From the NCBI GenBank assembly GCA_946408995.1, contig CAMJUL010000043.1, forward strand, positions 1 to 34,021: a stretch of DNA of 34,021 bases, read 5' to 3'. The DNA comes from an uncultured Clostridia bacterium. Its GTDB lineage: Bacteria; Bacillota; Clostridia; Christensenellales; Aristaeellaceae. This document shows, one piece after another, positions 15,701 through 23,719 of this stretch; position 1 is the first letter of the stretch; each line of letters opens with the position of its first letter. The translations under genes were made by a program, and so were the position numbers. The notes beneath the pieces were generated by a model. It worked only from the letters and a program-made list of their open reading frames with translations, searched no databases and was not told the origin of the DNA.

Positions 15701-16560
15701 TCCCCCGCCCCCTTCTGTTTGCCCAGGTAGGCTTCCACCACCACGGGATTGTTCTGGATCTCCTCGGCGGTCCCTTTGGCGATGATCTGGCCGAAATTCA
15801 GCACGCAGATGCCCTCGCAGATGCCCATCACCAGGCGCATGTCGTGCTCGATCAGCATGATCGCGATCTGGAATTGGTCCCGGATGCGGATGATGGTATC
15901 CATCAGCTCTTCCGTCTCATGGGGATTCATGCCCGCCGCGGGCTCGTCCAGAAGCAGCAGCTTGGGCTCCGTCGCCAGGGCCCGAAGGATCTCCAGGCGG
16001 CGCTGAGCTCCGTAGGGCAGGCTTCCGGATACCGCGTCCGCCTGATCCTGCATGTTGAAAATGCGCAGCAGCTCCATCGCCCTCTCGTGCTGCTGCCGCT
16101 CCTTTTTCCAGTAGCCGGGCAGCCGCAGGATGCCGCTGACCATGCCGTACTGGATCTTGTTGTGAAGGCCGATGCGCACGTTCTCTTCCACCGTCATTTT
16201 GTCAAACAGCCGGATGTTCTGGAAGGTGCGGGCCACCCCCAGGCGGGCGGTGTGGGTCACGTCCAGGCCCTTGGTATCATGTCCGTCCAGCAGCACGGTG
16301 CCCTGCGTCGGTTCATAGACCTTGGTCAGAAGGTTGAACACCGTGGTTTTCCCGGCGCCGTTGGGCCCGATCAGGCCGGCGATCTCCGTCGGCCCGACCG
16401 TCAGGTTGAAGTCGTCCACCGCCTTCAGCCCTCCGAACTGGATCCCCAGGTGCCTGGCCTCCAGCACCGGCCGCTTTCCCAAGTCTCTGGCCGGCACGAT
16501 GGCGTCGCTGGGAAAGGGCACCATTACCGTTTCCGAATGGCGTTTCACTGACTGCGTCAT
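15697..16560 (-). CDS. livG: Branched-chain amino acid ABC transporter ATPase LivG
   Basis: 287 residues, ATG 16560, overlapping livM's stop (ATGA) with GGAGG 7 nt upstream. Walker A GPNGAGKTT (about 66-74), ARTFQNIRLFDKMTVEEN (typical LivG Q-loop segment), signature SLPYGAQRRLEILRALA, Walker B LLLDEPAAGMNPHET and LIEHDMRLVM. The N terminus carries about 30 extra residues before the ATPase core, more than is usual; a downstream start is possible but has no better ribosome site. Partner of LivF in the cytoplasmic ATPase heterodimer. Confidence 0.95.
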   Translation of the reverse strand: MTQSVKRHSETVMVPFPSDAIVPARDLGKRPVLEARHLGIQFGGLKAVDDFNLTVGPTEIAGLIGPNGAGKTTVFNLLTKVYEPTQGTVLLDGHDTKGLDVTHTARLGVARTFQNIRLFDKMTVEENVRIGLHNKIQYGMVSGILRLPGYWKKERQQHERAMELLRIFNMQDQADAVSGSLPYGAQRRLEILRALATEPKLLLLDEPAAGMNPHETEELMDTIIRIRDQFQIAIMLIEHDMRLVMGICEGICVLNFGQIIAKGTAEEIQNNPVVVEAYLGKQKGAGE

Positions 16561-17645
16561 GGACGAGCCTCCTTCTTTCCGGTCTTCCTGTTCCTGCGGT
16601 CCGAGATCCGCCCGCTGACCATGCGGAACCAGCCTTTGATCACCGGATTGTTGGTGGCCAGCATCACCAGGATCAGGACAATGGCGTATATCAGCATGCG
16701 GTATTCACTGAAGGACCGCAGCATTTCCGGCAGAATGGTCAGCGTGGTGGCGGAGATGATGCTGCCCCAGATATTGCCGATGCCCCCCAGCACCACGTAC
16801 ACCAGGACCTCGATGGACTTGTTGTACTCAAAGAAGGTGGCCTGCAGGGAGGACTGGTTCAGCCCGTAAAGCGCCCCGGCCAGTCCCGCGAGGGCGGACC
16901 CGGTCACAAAGGCCATCAGCTTGTACTTGGTCACCCGAAGGCCCATGGCCTCCGCTGCGATGCGGTTGTCCCGGATGGCACGGATGGCCCTGCCGGACCG
17001 GCTGTTGTTCAGGTTCAGGACGATGAGCAGCGTCAGCATCACCAGGATAAAGCCGATGACGAAGGTGGCGTCCTGGGGCATACGGGACGCCCCCTGGGCG
17101 CCTTTGATGATGTCCTTGCCCGGAAGCTTCGGCGTGCCGCTGCCGATTTTAAGCGCCATGGCCAGGGACCCGGTATCCGTATCCACGGTGACATACAGAA
17201 GCCTTAACACGTTGGAGATGATTTGCCCGAAGGCCAGGGTCACAATGGCCAGGTAGTCCCCCTTGAGGCGGAGCACCGGAATGCCGATCAGGAAACCGCC
17301 GATGCCGGCCACCAGGACCGCCGAAAGCGCCGCGATCACGAAGCGGAGCTCCCCGGATTCCATTCCCATGCCGCGTTTGAGCCAGCTTCCGACGATGATG
17401 GCGGAAAAGGCCCCCAGGCTCATAAAGCCCGCGTGCCCCAGGGAGAGCTCGCCGGAGATGCCCACCACCAGGTTCAGGGAAACCGCCATGATGATCCAGG
17501 CGCAAATGTTGACCAACTGTCCCTTGAGGGTGGAGGTCATCCAGGACCAGTCGTTGACGATGGCCAATTGACACAGGAGGAAGGCCAGCGCCGTCATCCC
17601 GAGCGTAAGGAGGGTGGTCAGCATATTCTTTGTTTTTGTGGACAT
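16557..17645 (-). CDS. livM: Branched-chain amino acid ABC transporter permease LivM
   Basis: About 362 residues from ATG 17645, with GAGGTG 7 nt upstream; a GTG three codons earlier is less well placed. About nine to ten hydrophobic segments, beginning MLTTLLTLGMTALAFLLC. The diagnostic stretches SLNLVVGISGELSLGHAGF (residues about 55-73) and the cytoplasmic loop SRSGRAIRAIRDNRIAAEAMG (ATPase-contacting EAA-like loop) are clear. It ends in a Arg/Lys-rich cytoplasmic tail. Forms the membrane channel with LivH. The stop overlaps the livG start. Confidence 0.95.
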   Translation of the reverse strand: MSTKTKNMLTTLLTLGMTALAFLLCQLAIVNDWSWMTSTLKGQLVNICAWIIMAVSLNLVVGISGELSLGHAGFMSLGAFSAIIVGSWLKRGMGMESGELRFVIAALSAVLVAGIGGFLIGIPVLRLKGDYLAIVTLAFGQIISNVLRLLYVTVDTDTGSLAMALKIGSGTPKLPGKDIIKGAQGASRMPQDATFVIGFILVMLTLLIVLNLNNSRSGRAIRAIRDNRIAAEAMGLRVTKYKLMAFVTGSALAGLAGALYGLNQSSLQATFFEYNKSIEVLVYVVLGGIGNIWGSIISATTLTILPEMLRSFSEYRMLIYAIVLILVMLATNNPVIKGWFRMVSGRISDRRNRKTGKKEARP

Positions 17646-17655
17646 GCCTGTCACC

Positions 17656-18546
17656 TCACACTTTCTCGCGCATGGGCTTGCCGAGCAGGCCGGTGGGCTT
17701 GGCCACCAGCATCACGATCAGCACGGCGAAGGTCAGCGCGTCCTTCAGGTCCGTAGAGACAAACGTGCCCACCAGGATCTCGATCAGGCCGATCAGGATC
17801 CCGCCGATCATGGCCCCGGGGATCGATCCGATCCCCCCGAAAACCGCGGCGGTAAAGGCCTTGATCCCCGGCATGGCTCCCGTGGTAGGCGACAGCTGCA
17901 CCCCGTATACCCCCACCAGCATGGCTCCCGCCACCGCCGCCAGCGCAGAGCCGATGGCAAAGGTGATGGCAATGGTGGCGTTCACGTTGATGCCCATCAG
18001 CTGCGCCGCCCCCCGATCCTCCGAAACGGCGCGCATGGATTTGCCGATGCGGGTCTTGCCGGTAAACAGGGACAGTCCCACCATGATGGCTACGGAAACC
18101 GCCACGGACAAAAGCTTCCCGATGGAGATGTTGAACTGGCTGTCCCCGATATGCACGGTCAGGTTGCCGTAATCCAGGATCGTGAAAAACTTCGGGTTGG
18201 CGCCCCAAAGCAGCTGCGCAGCGTTCTGCAGGAAATAGCTGACGCCAATGGCGGTGATCAGCACGGCCAGGGAAGGCGCCCCGCGCAGGGGCTTGTAGGC
18301 CAGGCGCTCGATCAGCATGCCCAGGACCGTGCAGATGAACATCGCCGCGATCACCGCCAAAAGCGGCTGCCAGCCGTTGGACACCATCAGGATAAACACG
18401 GCGAATCCGCCCACCATGATTACGTCCCCATGGGCAAAATTCAGCATCTTGGCAATGCCATACACCATGGAATAGCCCAGTGCGATGATCGCGTACAGGC
18501 TTCCAAGGCTGATGCCGTTGACCAGGGCTTCAAGGAATTGTGCCAT
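17656..18546 (-). CDS. livH: Branched-chain amino acid ABC transporter permease LivH
   Basis: 296 residues, ATG 18546, with AAGGGG about 10 nt upstream. Eight or so membrane helices. Family stretches: NGISLGSLYAIIALGYSMVYG (about 11-31), MLNFAHGDVIMVGGF (the conserved NFAHG motif), GKTRIGKSMRAVSEDRGAAQLMGI (coupling loop) and PGIKAFTAAVFGGIGSIPGAMIGG. Partner of LivM. Separated from livK by a 215-nt hairpin-rich gap, and from livM by only 10 nt. Confidence 0.95.
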   Translation of the reverse strand: MAQFLEALVNGISLGSLYAIIALGYSMVYGIAKMLNFAHGDVIMVGGFAVFILMVSNGWQPLLAVIAAMFICTVLGMLIERLAYKPLRGAPSLAVLITAIGVSYFLQNAAQLLWGANPKFFTILDYGNLTVHIGDSQFNISIGKLLSVAVSVAIMVGLSLFTGKTRIGKSMRAVSEDRGAAQLMGINVNATIAITFAIGSALAAVAGAMLVGVYGVQLSPTTGAMPGIKAFTAAVFGGIGSIPGAMIGGILIGLIEILVGTFVSTDLKDALTFAVLIVMLVAKPTGLLGKPMREKV

Positions 18547-18588
18547 CCGGTTTCATCCCCTTATGCTTGAATACGTCCTTCCGGGCCC

Positions 18589-18747
18589 CTCACGGAGGGG
18601 ATCCCGGTGTTTTCGCTTGTCTGATAAAAATACAGCAAGGTAATCTGCCGCGGACGGCTCCCTTGGTCCGTCCGCGGCGGGTTACCTTCTGAAACAGGCT
18701 TTTCAATTGTCCCCGGACAGGGCGGCGAAGGCCCCTCCCGTCCGGGG
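18589..18747 (-). promoter_or_regulatory. Hairpin-rich livK-livH intercistronic region
   Basis: Three stem-loops occur in the 215-nt gap. The first, 18711-18747, has CCCCGGAC/GTCCGGGG ends. The strongest, 18637-18688, has an 11-bp GC core (18647-18657 with 18668-18678) extended by AAGGTAA/TTACCTT across a 3-nt internal loop. A third lies at about 18591-18617 (CCGGG and CCCTC arms). On the transcribed (minus) strand no tight U-run follows the big hairpin, only ATTTTTATC about 8 nt later. This fits partial termination or 3'-end protection of a livK-only mRNA, giving excess binding protein, which is common in such operons. Confidence 0.6.
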
Positions 18748-18761
18748 AATGCTTTCACGCG

Positions 18762-19886
18762 TCAGTCCGCGCTCACATACACGCCGTCCTTGATGACAAC
18801 GGCCTTGGGGGTCTTGCTGACCGTGCCGTCCTCATTCCAGGTCATGGTGCCAGTCAGTCCCACGTATTCCATCTCCAGCAGCTGGGCCATCACCTTTTCA
18901 CAGGCTTCCGCGGCAGAGGTCTCGGCGGTGATGCCGGCGTTGACGCAGGCGGTGTAGAGGATGTAGAGGCCGTCATAGGCGTCCGCGGCGAACTGATTGG
19001 GGACGATGCCGTAGGCTTCGGTGTACTTGGTCACGAAGCTCTGGGTCCGCTCGTCATCCGCGTCCGCAGCGAAGGGCGTCAGCAGGTAAACGTTTTCCGC
19101 CAGTGCGGTGTCAAAGCCCTCCAGGGTCAGGATGCCGTCCATGCCGTCCACGCCGAAGAACACAGGCGCATAATCGGCGGACTTGGCGGCGTTCATGATC
19201 ATCGCGGCGGGCGTGTAGTAAATGGGGAGGAACACCAGCTCGGCGCCGGCGTTCTTCATGGAAGCCACCTGCACGGAGAAGTCGGTGTCGGCGTCAGTGA
19301 AGGTGCTTTCCGCGACCACCTGCAGTCCCTCGGCCGCAGCCTCCTCCATGAAGGTTTCATAAATGCCGGTGGAATAGGGATCGCCGTTGTTGTAAATCAC
19401 GCCGACCTTGGTGGCCAAACCATGCTGAGCGATATACTGGGCGCTCAGGGTTCCCTGGGCGGGATCGGTGAAGCACACCTGGAACACCGTGTTGTCATCG
19501 CTCTCAAGCACATCCGGGGAGGAGGCGGAGGGGGTCAGCATGAGGATCCTGTCCTCGGCCGCGTAAACGCTGACGGCGATGCAGGGCGCGGTGGTGGTGG
19601 TGCCCAGGATCAGCTGGACGTTGTTGTCCTTGAGGGTGTTATAGGCGTTCACGGCCTTTTCGGTGTTGTGCTCGTCATCCTGGGTATCCAGAACAATCTG
19701 CAGGCCGCCCAGGGCGTTGATCTCCTCCGCGGCAATAATGGCGGCGTCCCGCACGGCGGCGCCGTACGCGGCGGCAGGGCCGGTGAAGGGGCCCATCACG
19801 CCGATGCGCACCGCGTCCTCGGCGAACACGGCCGTCATGGAAAGACACAGGGCCAAAGCCAGCAGAACGGAAACAAGTTTCTTCAT
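18762..19886 (-). CDS. livK: Branched-chain amino acid ABC transporter substrate-binding protein LivK
   Basis: 374 residues, ATG 19886, with GAGGAGG upstream. First gene of the operon. It has a signal peptide (MKKLVSVLLALALCLSM, likely cleavage after VFA at residue 22) and then the type-I periplasmic-binding fold: RIGVMGPFTGPAAAYG, AAEEINALGG, LILGTTTTAPCIAVS, TPSASSPDVL, GVIYNNGDPYSTGIYE and FAADAYDGLYIL, all classic LivK/LivJ landmarks. No lipobox is visible: the only Cys in the signal (residue 14) lies in the hydrophobic core preceded by LAL. For a Gram-positive this would leave the protein without a lipid anchor. The exact ligand (Leu/Ile/Val or other amino acid/amide) cannot be read from sequence. 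Confidence 0.93.
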   Translation of the reverse strand: MKKLVSVLLALALCLSMTAVFAEDAVRIGVMGPFTGPAAAYGAAVRDAAIIAAEEINALGGLQIVLDTQDDEHNTEKAVNAYNTLKDNNVQLILGTTTTAPCIAVSVYAAEDRILMLTPSASSPDVLESDDNTVFQVCFTDPAQGTLSAQYIAQHGLATKVGVIYNNGDPYSTGIYETFMEEAAAEGLQVVAESTFTDADTDFSVQVASMKNAGAELVFLPIYYTPAAMIMNAAKSADYAPVFFGVDGMDGILTLEGFDTALAENVYLLTPFAADADDERTQSFVTKYTEAYGIVPNQFAADAYDGLYILYTACVNAGITAETSAAEACEKVMAQLLEMEYVGLTGTMTWNEDGTVSKTPKAVVIKDGVYVSAD

Positions 19887-19934
19887 CTCTATTTCCTCCT
19901 CTTTTCTTTGAAACCCACTCGGGATTTAAACCTT

Positions 19935-19963
19935 ATTATAAGGACAATCCCCTTTCCCCGCAA
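19935..19963 (-). promoter_or_regulatory. Promoter of the liv operon
   Basis: Minus strand: TTGCGG (19958-19963), a 17-nt spacer and perfect TATAAT (19935-19940). It lies about 48 nt upstream of the livK start. Confidence 0.8.
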
Positions 19964-20004
19964 GGCGGACTTTGTATCTCTTCTGTATTTTCATTTTTCC
20001 CGCG

Positions 20005-20727
20005 TCAGGGCGCCGTGTGCTTGACGGCCGGATGCAGCACTGTACCCATGTCGTCCCCGTCGAGCACCTTCAGAATGTTTTCCGGGTCGTCCAGGCCGAA
20101 GACCCTCACAAACGGGATGCGGTTCTCCGCACACAGGGAGAAAGCGGCCGCGTCCATCACCTTCAGCTCCCTGTCCATGGCTTCTTCATAGGAGATGTCA
20201 CGGATCAAAACCGCGTCCTTGTCCACGTTGGGGTCCGCGGTATACACGCCGTCGACGTTCTTGGCCATCAAAATGGCGTCCGCGCCCACCTCCACGGCCC
20301 GCAGGACCACGCCCGTATCCGTGGAAAAGAACGGGTTGCCCGTTCCGCCTGCAAACAGGGTCACGGTGCCCTTTTCCATGGTCTTCCCGGCCAGGTACGG
20401 GTTCACCGTTTCGCAGATCCTGGGCATCTCAATGGCGGAGAGGACCCTGGCCCTGCAGCCCTGCCGCTCCAGCGCATCCCGCATGCACAGGCAATTGATG
20501 ACGGTGCCCAGCATCCCCATCTGGTGGGCGGTCACCTCGTTCATCTCCCTGCCCTGGCGGCCCCGCCAGATGTTGCCCGCGCCGATGACCACCCCCACGG
20601 CAATGCCGCGGTCCGCGGCCCGTTTGAGAATGGAGGCGGTCCGGTCGATCATGTCATGGTCGAAGAGCTTTCCGTTTTCCCCCAGGCTTTCCCCGCTGAG
20701 CTTGATCAGGACCCGTTCGTATTTCAT
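20005..20727 (-). CDS. pyrH: UMP kinase
   Basis: 240 residues from ATG 20727, with GGAGG 5 nt upstream; the open frame extends upstream to 20880 but without a ribosome site. PyrH phosphorylates UMP to UDP, an essential pyrimidine step. Amino-acid-kinase fold landmarks: RVLIKLSGESLG (Lys near residue 9), GVVIGAGNIWRG (about 50-61), the UMP-contact region NEVTAHQMGMLGTVINCL, TLFAGGTGNPFFSTDT (about 127-142) and ILMAKNVDGVY. It is transcribed alone, from its own extended -10 promoter, without the usual frr or tsf neighbours, and points toward livK. Confidence 0.95.
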   Translation of the reverse strand: MKYERVLIKLSGESLGENGKLFDHDMIDRTASILKRAADRGIAVGVVIGAGNIWRGRQGREMNEVTAHQMGMLGTVINCLCMRDALERQGCRARVLSAIEMPRICETVNPYLAGKTMEKGTVTLFAGGTGNPFFSTDTGVVLRAVEVGADAILMAKNVDGVYTADPNVDKDAVLIRDISYEEAMDRELKVMDAAAFSLCAENRIPFVRVFGLDDPENILKVLDGDDMGTVLHPAVKHTAP

Positions 20728-20797
20728 CTGTACCTCCGCCGTGCGGCCGCGGCAACCCAGGGGAAAAGCGCCGCTGATTTGCTTTTCCGCCCGTCTG

Positions 20798-20806
20798 ATT
20801 ATAGCA
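20798..20806 (-). promoter_or_regulatory. Extended -10 promoter of pyrH
   Basis: Minus strand TGCTATAAT: a perfect TATAAT (20798-20803) preceded by TG one base away, the extended -10 form. The -35 region is only T-rich. It lies about 70 nt upstream of pyrH. Confidence 0.65.
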
Positions 20807-20884
20807 CAAGCGCCGGACGTAAAAAAGCCCGCCGGCCTCTTCGGAAAGGATAAAAAACATCGGAAACACATCCGTCGCATTGCT

Positions 20885-20913
20885 TTTGGCCCGCTTTTGT
20901 GCTATTGTATACA
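20885..20913 (+). promoter_or_regulatory. Weak candidate promoter of the acyl-CoA synthetase gene
   Basis: TTTGGC (20885-20890), a 17-nt spacer and TATACA (20908-20913). The leader that follows (about 110 nt) contains a 7-bp CCGGGCC/GGCCCGG hairpin at 20974-20989 and a smaller GTCC/GGAC stem; no T tract follows either. Confidence 0.4.
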
Positions 20914-21026
20914 GCAAATGCCGCATGCCCTGTCCGATCAGGACGTCCGGGACGTGCGGCGCGGCGAATCTGCCCGGGCCTTGGCCCGGACACCATAAAC
21001 CCATCGAAAGGCAGGTACGCATCACA

Positions 21027-22661
21027 ATGCCAGTCATGGATTACCTCGAGCGGAACGCGCAGGAATACCCGGATGAGATCGCCCTGGTGGAGCTCAACCC
21101 GGACGAGCCGGACAAGCGCCGGACCACCTGGAAGGAATTCGACCTCATCCAGCCGGACGTCAACCACCCCTACCGGCGGGAAATCACCTGGAGCGTTTTC
21201 AACGAGAAGGCCAACCGCTTCGCCAACATGCTCCTCTCCCGGGGCGTCGGCAAGGGCGACAAGGTGGCCATCCTCATGTACAACTGTCTTGAATGGCTGC
21301 CGATCTACTTTGGCATCCTCAAGACCGGCGCCATCGCCGTTCCGTTCAACTTCCGTTATGACGCGGACGAGATCCTCTACTGCGCCGAGCTTGCCCAGGT
21401 GGACGTCATCGTCTTTGGCATGGCGTTCATCGGCCGTATCGAAACCTACGCCGACCGTCTCAGCCACGGACGGCTGCTGATCTACGTGGGGGACAACTGT
21501 CCCAGCTTCGCCGAAAGCTATCGGGAACTGGTGGCGGACCATTCCAGCAAATCCCCCAACATCCCCATTACCGACGACGATTACGGCGCCATCTATTTTT
21601 CCTCCGGCACCACCGGCTTCCCCAAGGCCATCCTGCACAAACACCTTTCCCTGACCCAGGCCGCCCAGATGGAAGCCAAGCACCATCTGACCGGCAAGGA
21701 CGACTGCTTCCTGTGCATCCCGCCCCTGTACCATACCGGGGCGAAGTTCCACTGGATGGGAAGCCTTGTGACCTGTTCCAGGGCCGTGCTGCTCAAGGGC
21801 ACCCGTCCGGAGACCATTCTCAAGGCGGTCTCGGACGAGCACTGCACCATCGTTTGGCTGCTGGTCCCCTGGGCGCAGGACATCCTGGACGCCCTGGACC
21901 GGGGGGACCTGAAGCTCTCTGATTACAGCCTGGACCAGTGGCGCCTCATGCACATCGGCGCCCAGCCCGTCCCCCCGTCCCTGATCAAGCGCTGGATGGA
22001 ATATTTCCCCAACCATCAGTACGACACCAACTACGGCCTCTCCGAATCCACCGGCCCCGGCTGCGTGCACCTTGGCATCGGGAACCTCCACAAGGTCGGC
22101 GCCATCGGCATTCCCGGCTACCGCTGGCAGTGCCGGATCGTGGATGAAAACGGCGCGGACGTCGCCAGGGGCGATGTGGGCGAATTATGCGTCAAGGGCC
22201 CGGGCGTCATGACCTGCTATTACCGCAACCCCGAGGAAACCGCCGCCTGCCTGAAGGACGGCTGGCTCTATACCGGCGATATGGCCATGCAGGACCCGGA
22301 CGGCTTCATCTACCTGGTGGACCGGAAAAAGGACGTCATCGTCTCCGGCGGGGAAAACATCTATCCCGTCCAGATCGAGGACTTCATCCGCAAGAACGAT
22401 AAGGTCAAGGACGTGGCGGTCATCGGCCTGCCGGACCGGCGGCTTGGGGAGAAAACCGCTGCAATCATTGAGATCAAAGAGGGCATGGACTGCACCCGTC
22501 AGGAGATCGACGATTTCTGCCTGGGCCTTCCCCGTTACAAGCGGCCCAAGGAAGTGATCTTCGCCCAGATCCCCCGGAACGCCACAGGCAAGATCGAAAA
22601 GCCCCGGCTCCGGGCCCAGTACGGTGCGGACCGCCTGGTGGCAAAGGAGACCCAGGAATGA
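21027..22661 (+). CDS. AMP-forming acyl-CoA synthetase / ligase
   Basis: 544 residues from ATG 21027, with AAAGGCAGG somewhat distant (about 12 nt). It is an adenylate-forming enzyme that activates a carboxylic acid to acyl-AMP, then acyl-CoA. Visible motifs: P-loop-like YFSSGTTGFPKAI (about 190-202), PPLYHTGAKFHWMG, YGLSESTGPG (A5, near 337-346), GWLYTGDMAMQDPDGFIYLVDRKKDVIVSG (A7-A8, contains the ribose-binding Asp and hinge Arg/Lys) and NATGKIEK with the catalytic Lys (A10, near 519-526). All core motifs are intact. The substrate is not predictable here; medium-chain, aryl or crotonobetaine-type acids are all possible. Monocistronic, closed by a terminator and convergent with a hydrolase gene. 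Confidence 0.9.
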   Translation: MPVMDYLERNAQEYPDEIALVELNPDEPDKRRTTWKEFDLIQPDVNHPYRREITWSVFNEKANRFANMLLSRGVGKGDKVAILMYNCLEWLPIYFGILKTGAIAVPFNFRYDADEILYCAELAQVDVIVFGMAFIGRIETYADRLSHGRLLIYVGDNCPSFAESYRELVADHSSKSPNIPITDDDYGAIYFSSGTTGFPKAILHKHLSLTQAAQMEAKHHLTGKDDCFLCIPPLYHTGAKFHWMGSLVTCSRAVLLKGTRPETILKAVSDEHCTIVWLLVPWAQDILDALDRGDLKLSDYSLDQWRLMHIGAQPVPPSLIKRWMEYFPNHQYDTNYGLSESTGPGCVHLGIGNLHKVGAIGIPGYRWQCRIVDENGADVARGDVGELCVKGPGVMTCYYRNPEETAACLKDGWLYTGDMAMQDPDGFIYLVDRKKDVIVSGGENIYPVQIEDFIRKNDKVKDVAVIGLPDRRLGEKTAAIIEIKEGMDCTRQEIDDFCLGLPRYKRPKEVIFAQIPRNATGKIEKPRLRAQYGADRLVAKETQE

Positions 22662-22668
22662 TCTTCCG

Positions 22669-22701
22669 GCTGCGGCCCGCTGGTCCGGACCGCGGCTTTT
22701 T
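22669..22701 (+). terminator. Terminator after the acyl-CoA synthetase gene
   Basis: GCTGCGG (22669-22675) pairs with CCGCGGC (22690-22696), seven pairs including one G-U, with an inner TCCGGA, followed by TTTTT (22697-22701). Confidence 0.75.
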
Positions 22702-22705
22702 CCTG

Positions 22706-23536
22706 TCAGGCTTTCCCCGCCCTGATCTTCAGGAGCGCCGCGCCGTTGGAATACAGGATCTTCTCCTTCTCCTCACCGGTCAGCGGCGACGCGAGCAGCC
22801 CTTCGACCGCCTCCCGCTGATCGCTCCAGGGGCTGTCCGTCCCGAAAAGCACCCGATCCGCGCCGTGCAGGCGGACCATGCGGGCGAACCCCTCGGGGGA
22901 CAGAAAACCGTCCTCCCCTGCTTTCATGCTGAAGGCGGTATCCAGGTAAAGTCCCTCCATGCCCAGGTATCTTTCCGCCTCTTTCCACATCCCCCAGCCG
23001 CCCATATGGGCCAGGACCAGCTTCCTCGGGGGAAGCTTTTCCAGCATGGCCGCGATGCGGTCCGCCGAGGCGCAGTCGTTCCCCGGGAAGGAAATATCCC
23101 ATCCCGCGTGAAGGACCACCGTCAGGTCCCGGTCATAGGCCGCCCTGAGAAGGCGCAGGGTCCGTTCGTCATCCACCGGGACCCCCTGGAAGACCGGATG
23201 CAGCTTGATGCCCAAAAAGCCCAGGCGCACCATTTCGTCCAGCTTTTTTTCCGCCTCCTCCGCGGCGGCATGGATGCCCCCGAAGGATATCAGCCCGCTC
23301 CCTTCGGTCCCCTCGTTCACCTCGCGGGCAAAGCGGAGGATGGAGGCGTGCTGTTCGGGCCGGGTGACCACCGGCAGCACCACGCTGAGGTTCACCGAGG
23401 CCCTGACGGCGCTTGAAGAAAGGGCCGAAAGGGTGCCGTCCAGGTACGGACGGATCCCGCCGCTCTGCGCCAGGGCGCCGACGGCCCTCGGGGCAAGCCG
23501 GTCCGGGAAAATGTGGGTGTGGAAATCAATGATCAT
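22706..23536 (-). CDS. Metal-dependent TIM-barrel hydrolase (amidohydrolase-2 type)
   Basis: 276 residues from ATG 23536, with AGGAGAAGGAG upstream; an upstream in-frame start at 23632 would run through the promoter. Amidohydrolase-2 landmarks: N-terminal DFHTHIFPD (His6, His8), GIKLHPVFQGVPVDD, VVLHAGWD, LVLAHMGGWGMW, LYLDTAF and RVLFGTDSPWSD with the catalytic Asp. This group includes metal-dependent hydrolases and decarboxylases; no substrate can be assigned. It has its own promoter and converges on the acyl-CoA synthetase gene, so it is not in that operon. Confidence 0.85.
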   Translation of the reverse strand: MIIDFHTHIFPDRLAPRAVGALAQSGGIRPYLDGTLSALSSSAVRASVNLSVVLPVVTRPEQHASILRFAREVNEGTEGSGLISFGGIHAAAEEAEKKLDEMVRLGFLGIKLHPVFQGVPVDDERTLRLLRAAYDRDLTVVLHAGWDISFPGNDCASADRIAAMLEKLPPRKLVLAHMGGWGMWKEAERYLGMEGLYLDTAFSMKAGEDGFLSPEGFARMVRLHGADRVLFGTDSPWSDQREAVEGLLASPLTGEEKEKILYSNGAALLKIRAGKA

Positions 23537-23597
23537 GCTCCTTCTCCTGCCTTTGGAGCGGGGCGTTCCCGCCCCCAGCGCTCCTTTTTCGCAAACG

Positions 23598-23626
23598 ATT
23601 ATATCCGCTCCGCCCCGTTGGGGCAA
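23598..23626 (-). promoter_or_regulatory. Promoter of the TIM-barrel hydrolase gene
   Basis: Minus strand: TTGCCC (23621-23626), a 17-nt spacer and perfect TATAAT (23598-23603), about 60 nt before the start codon. Confidence 0.75.
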
Positions 23627-23719
23627 GTCCAAAGCGGCATGAAAAACCTGAAGCTCTCTGTTCCGTTTTCTCCGCTTCCGCTGAAGCGACGAATTCTATT
23701 CTAAAAGGATGTGATCGGT

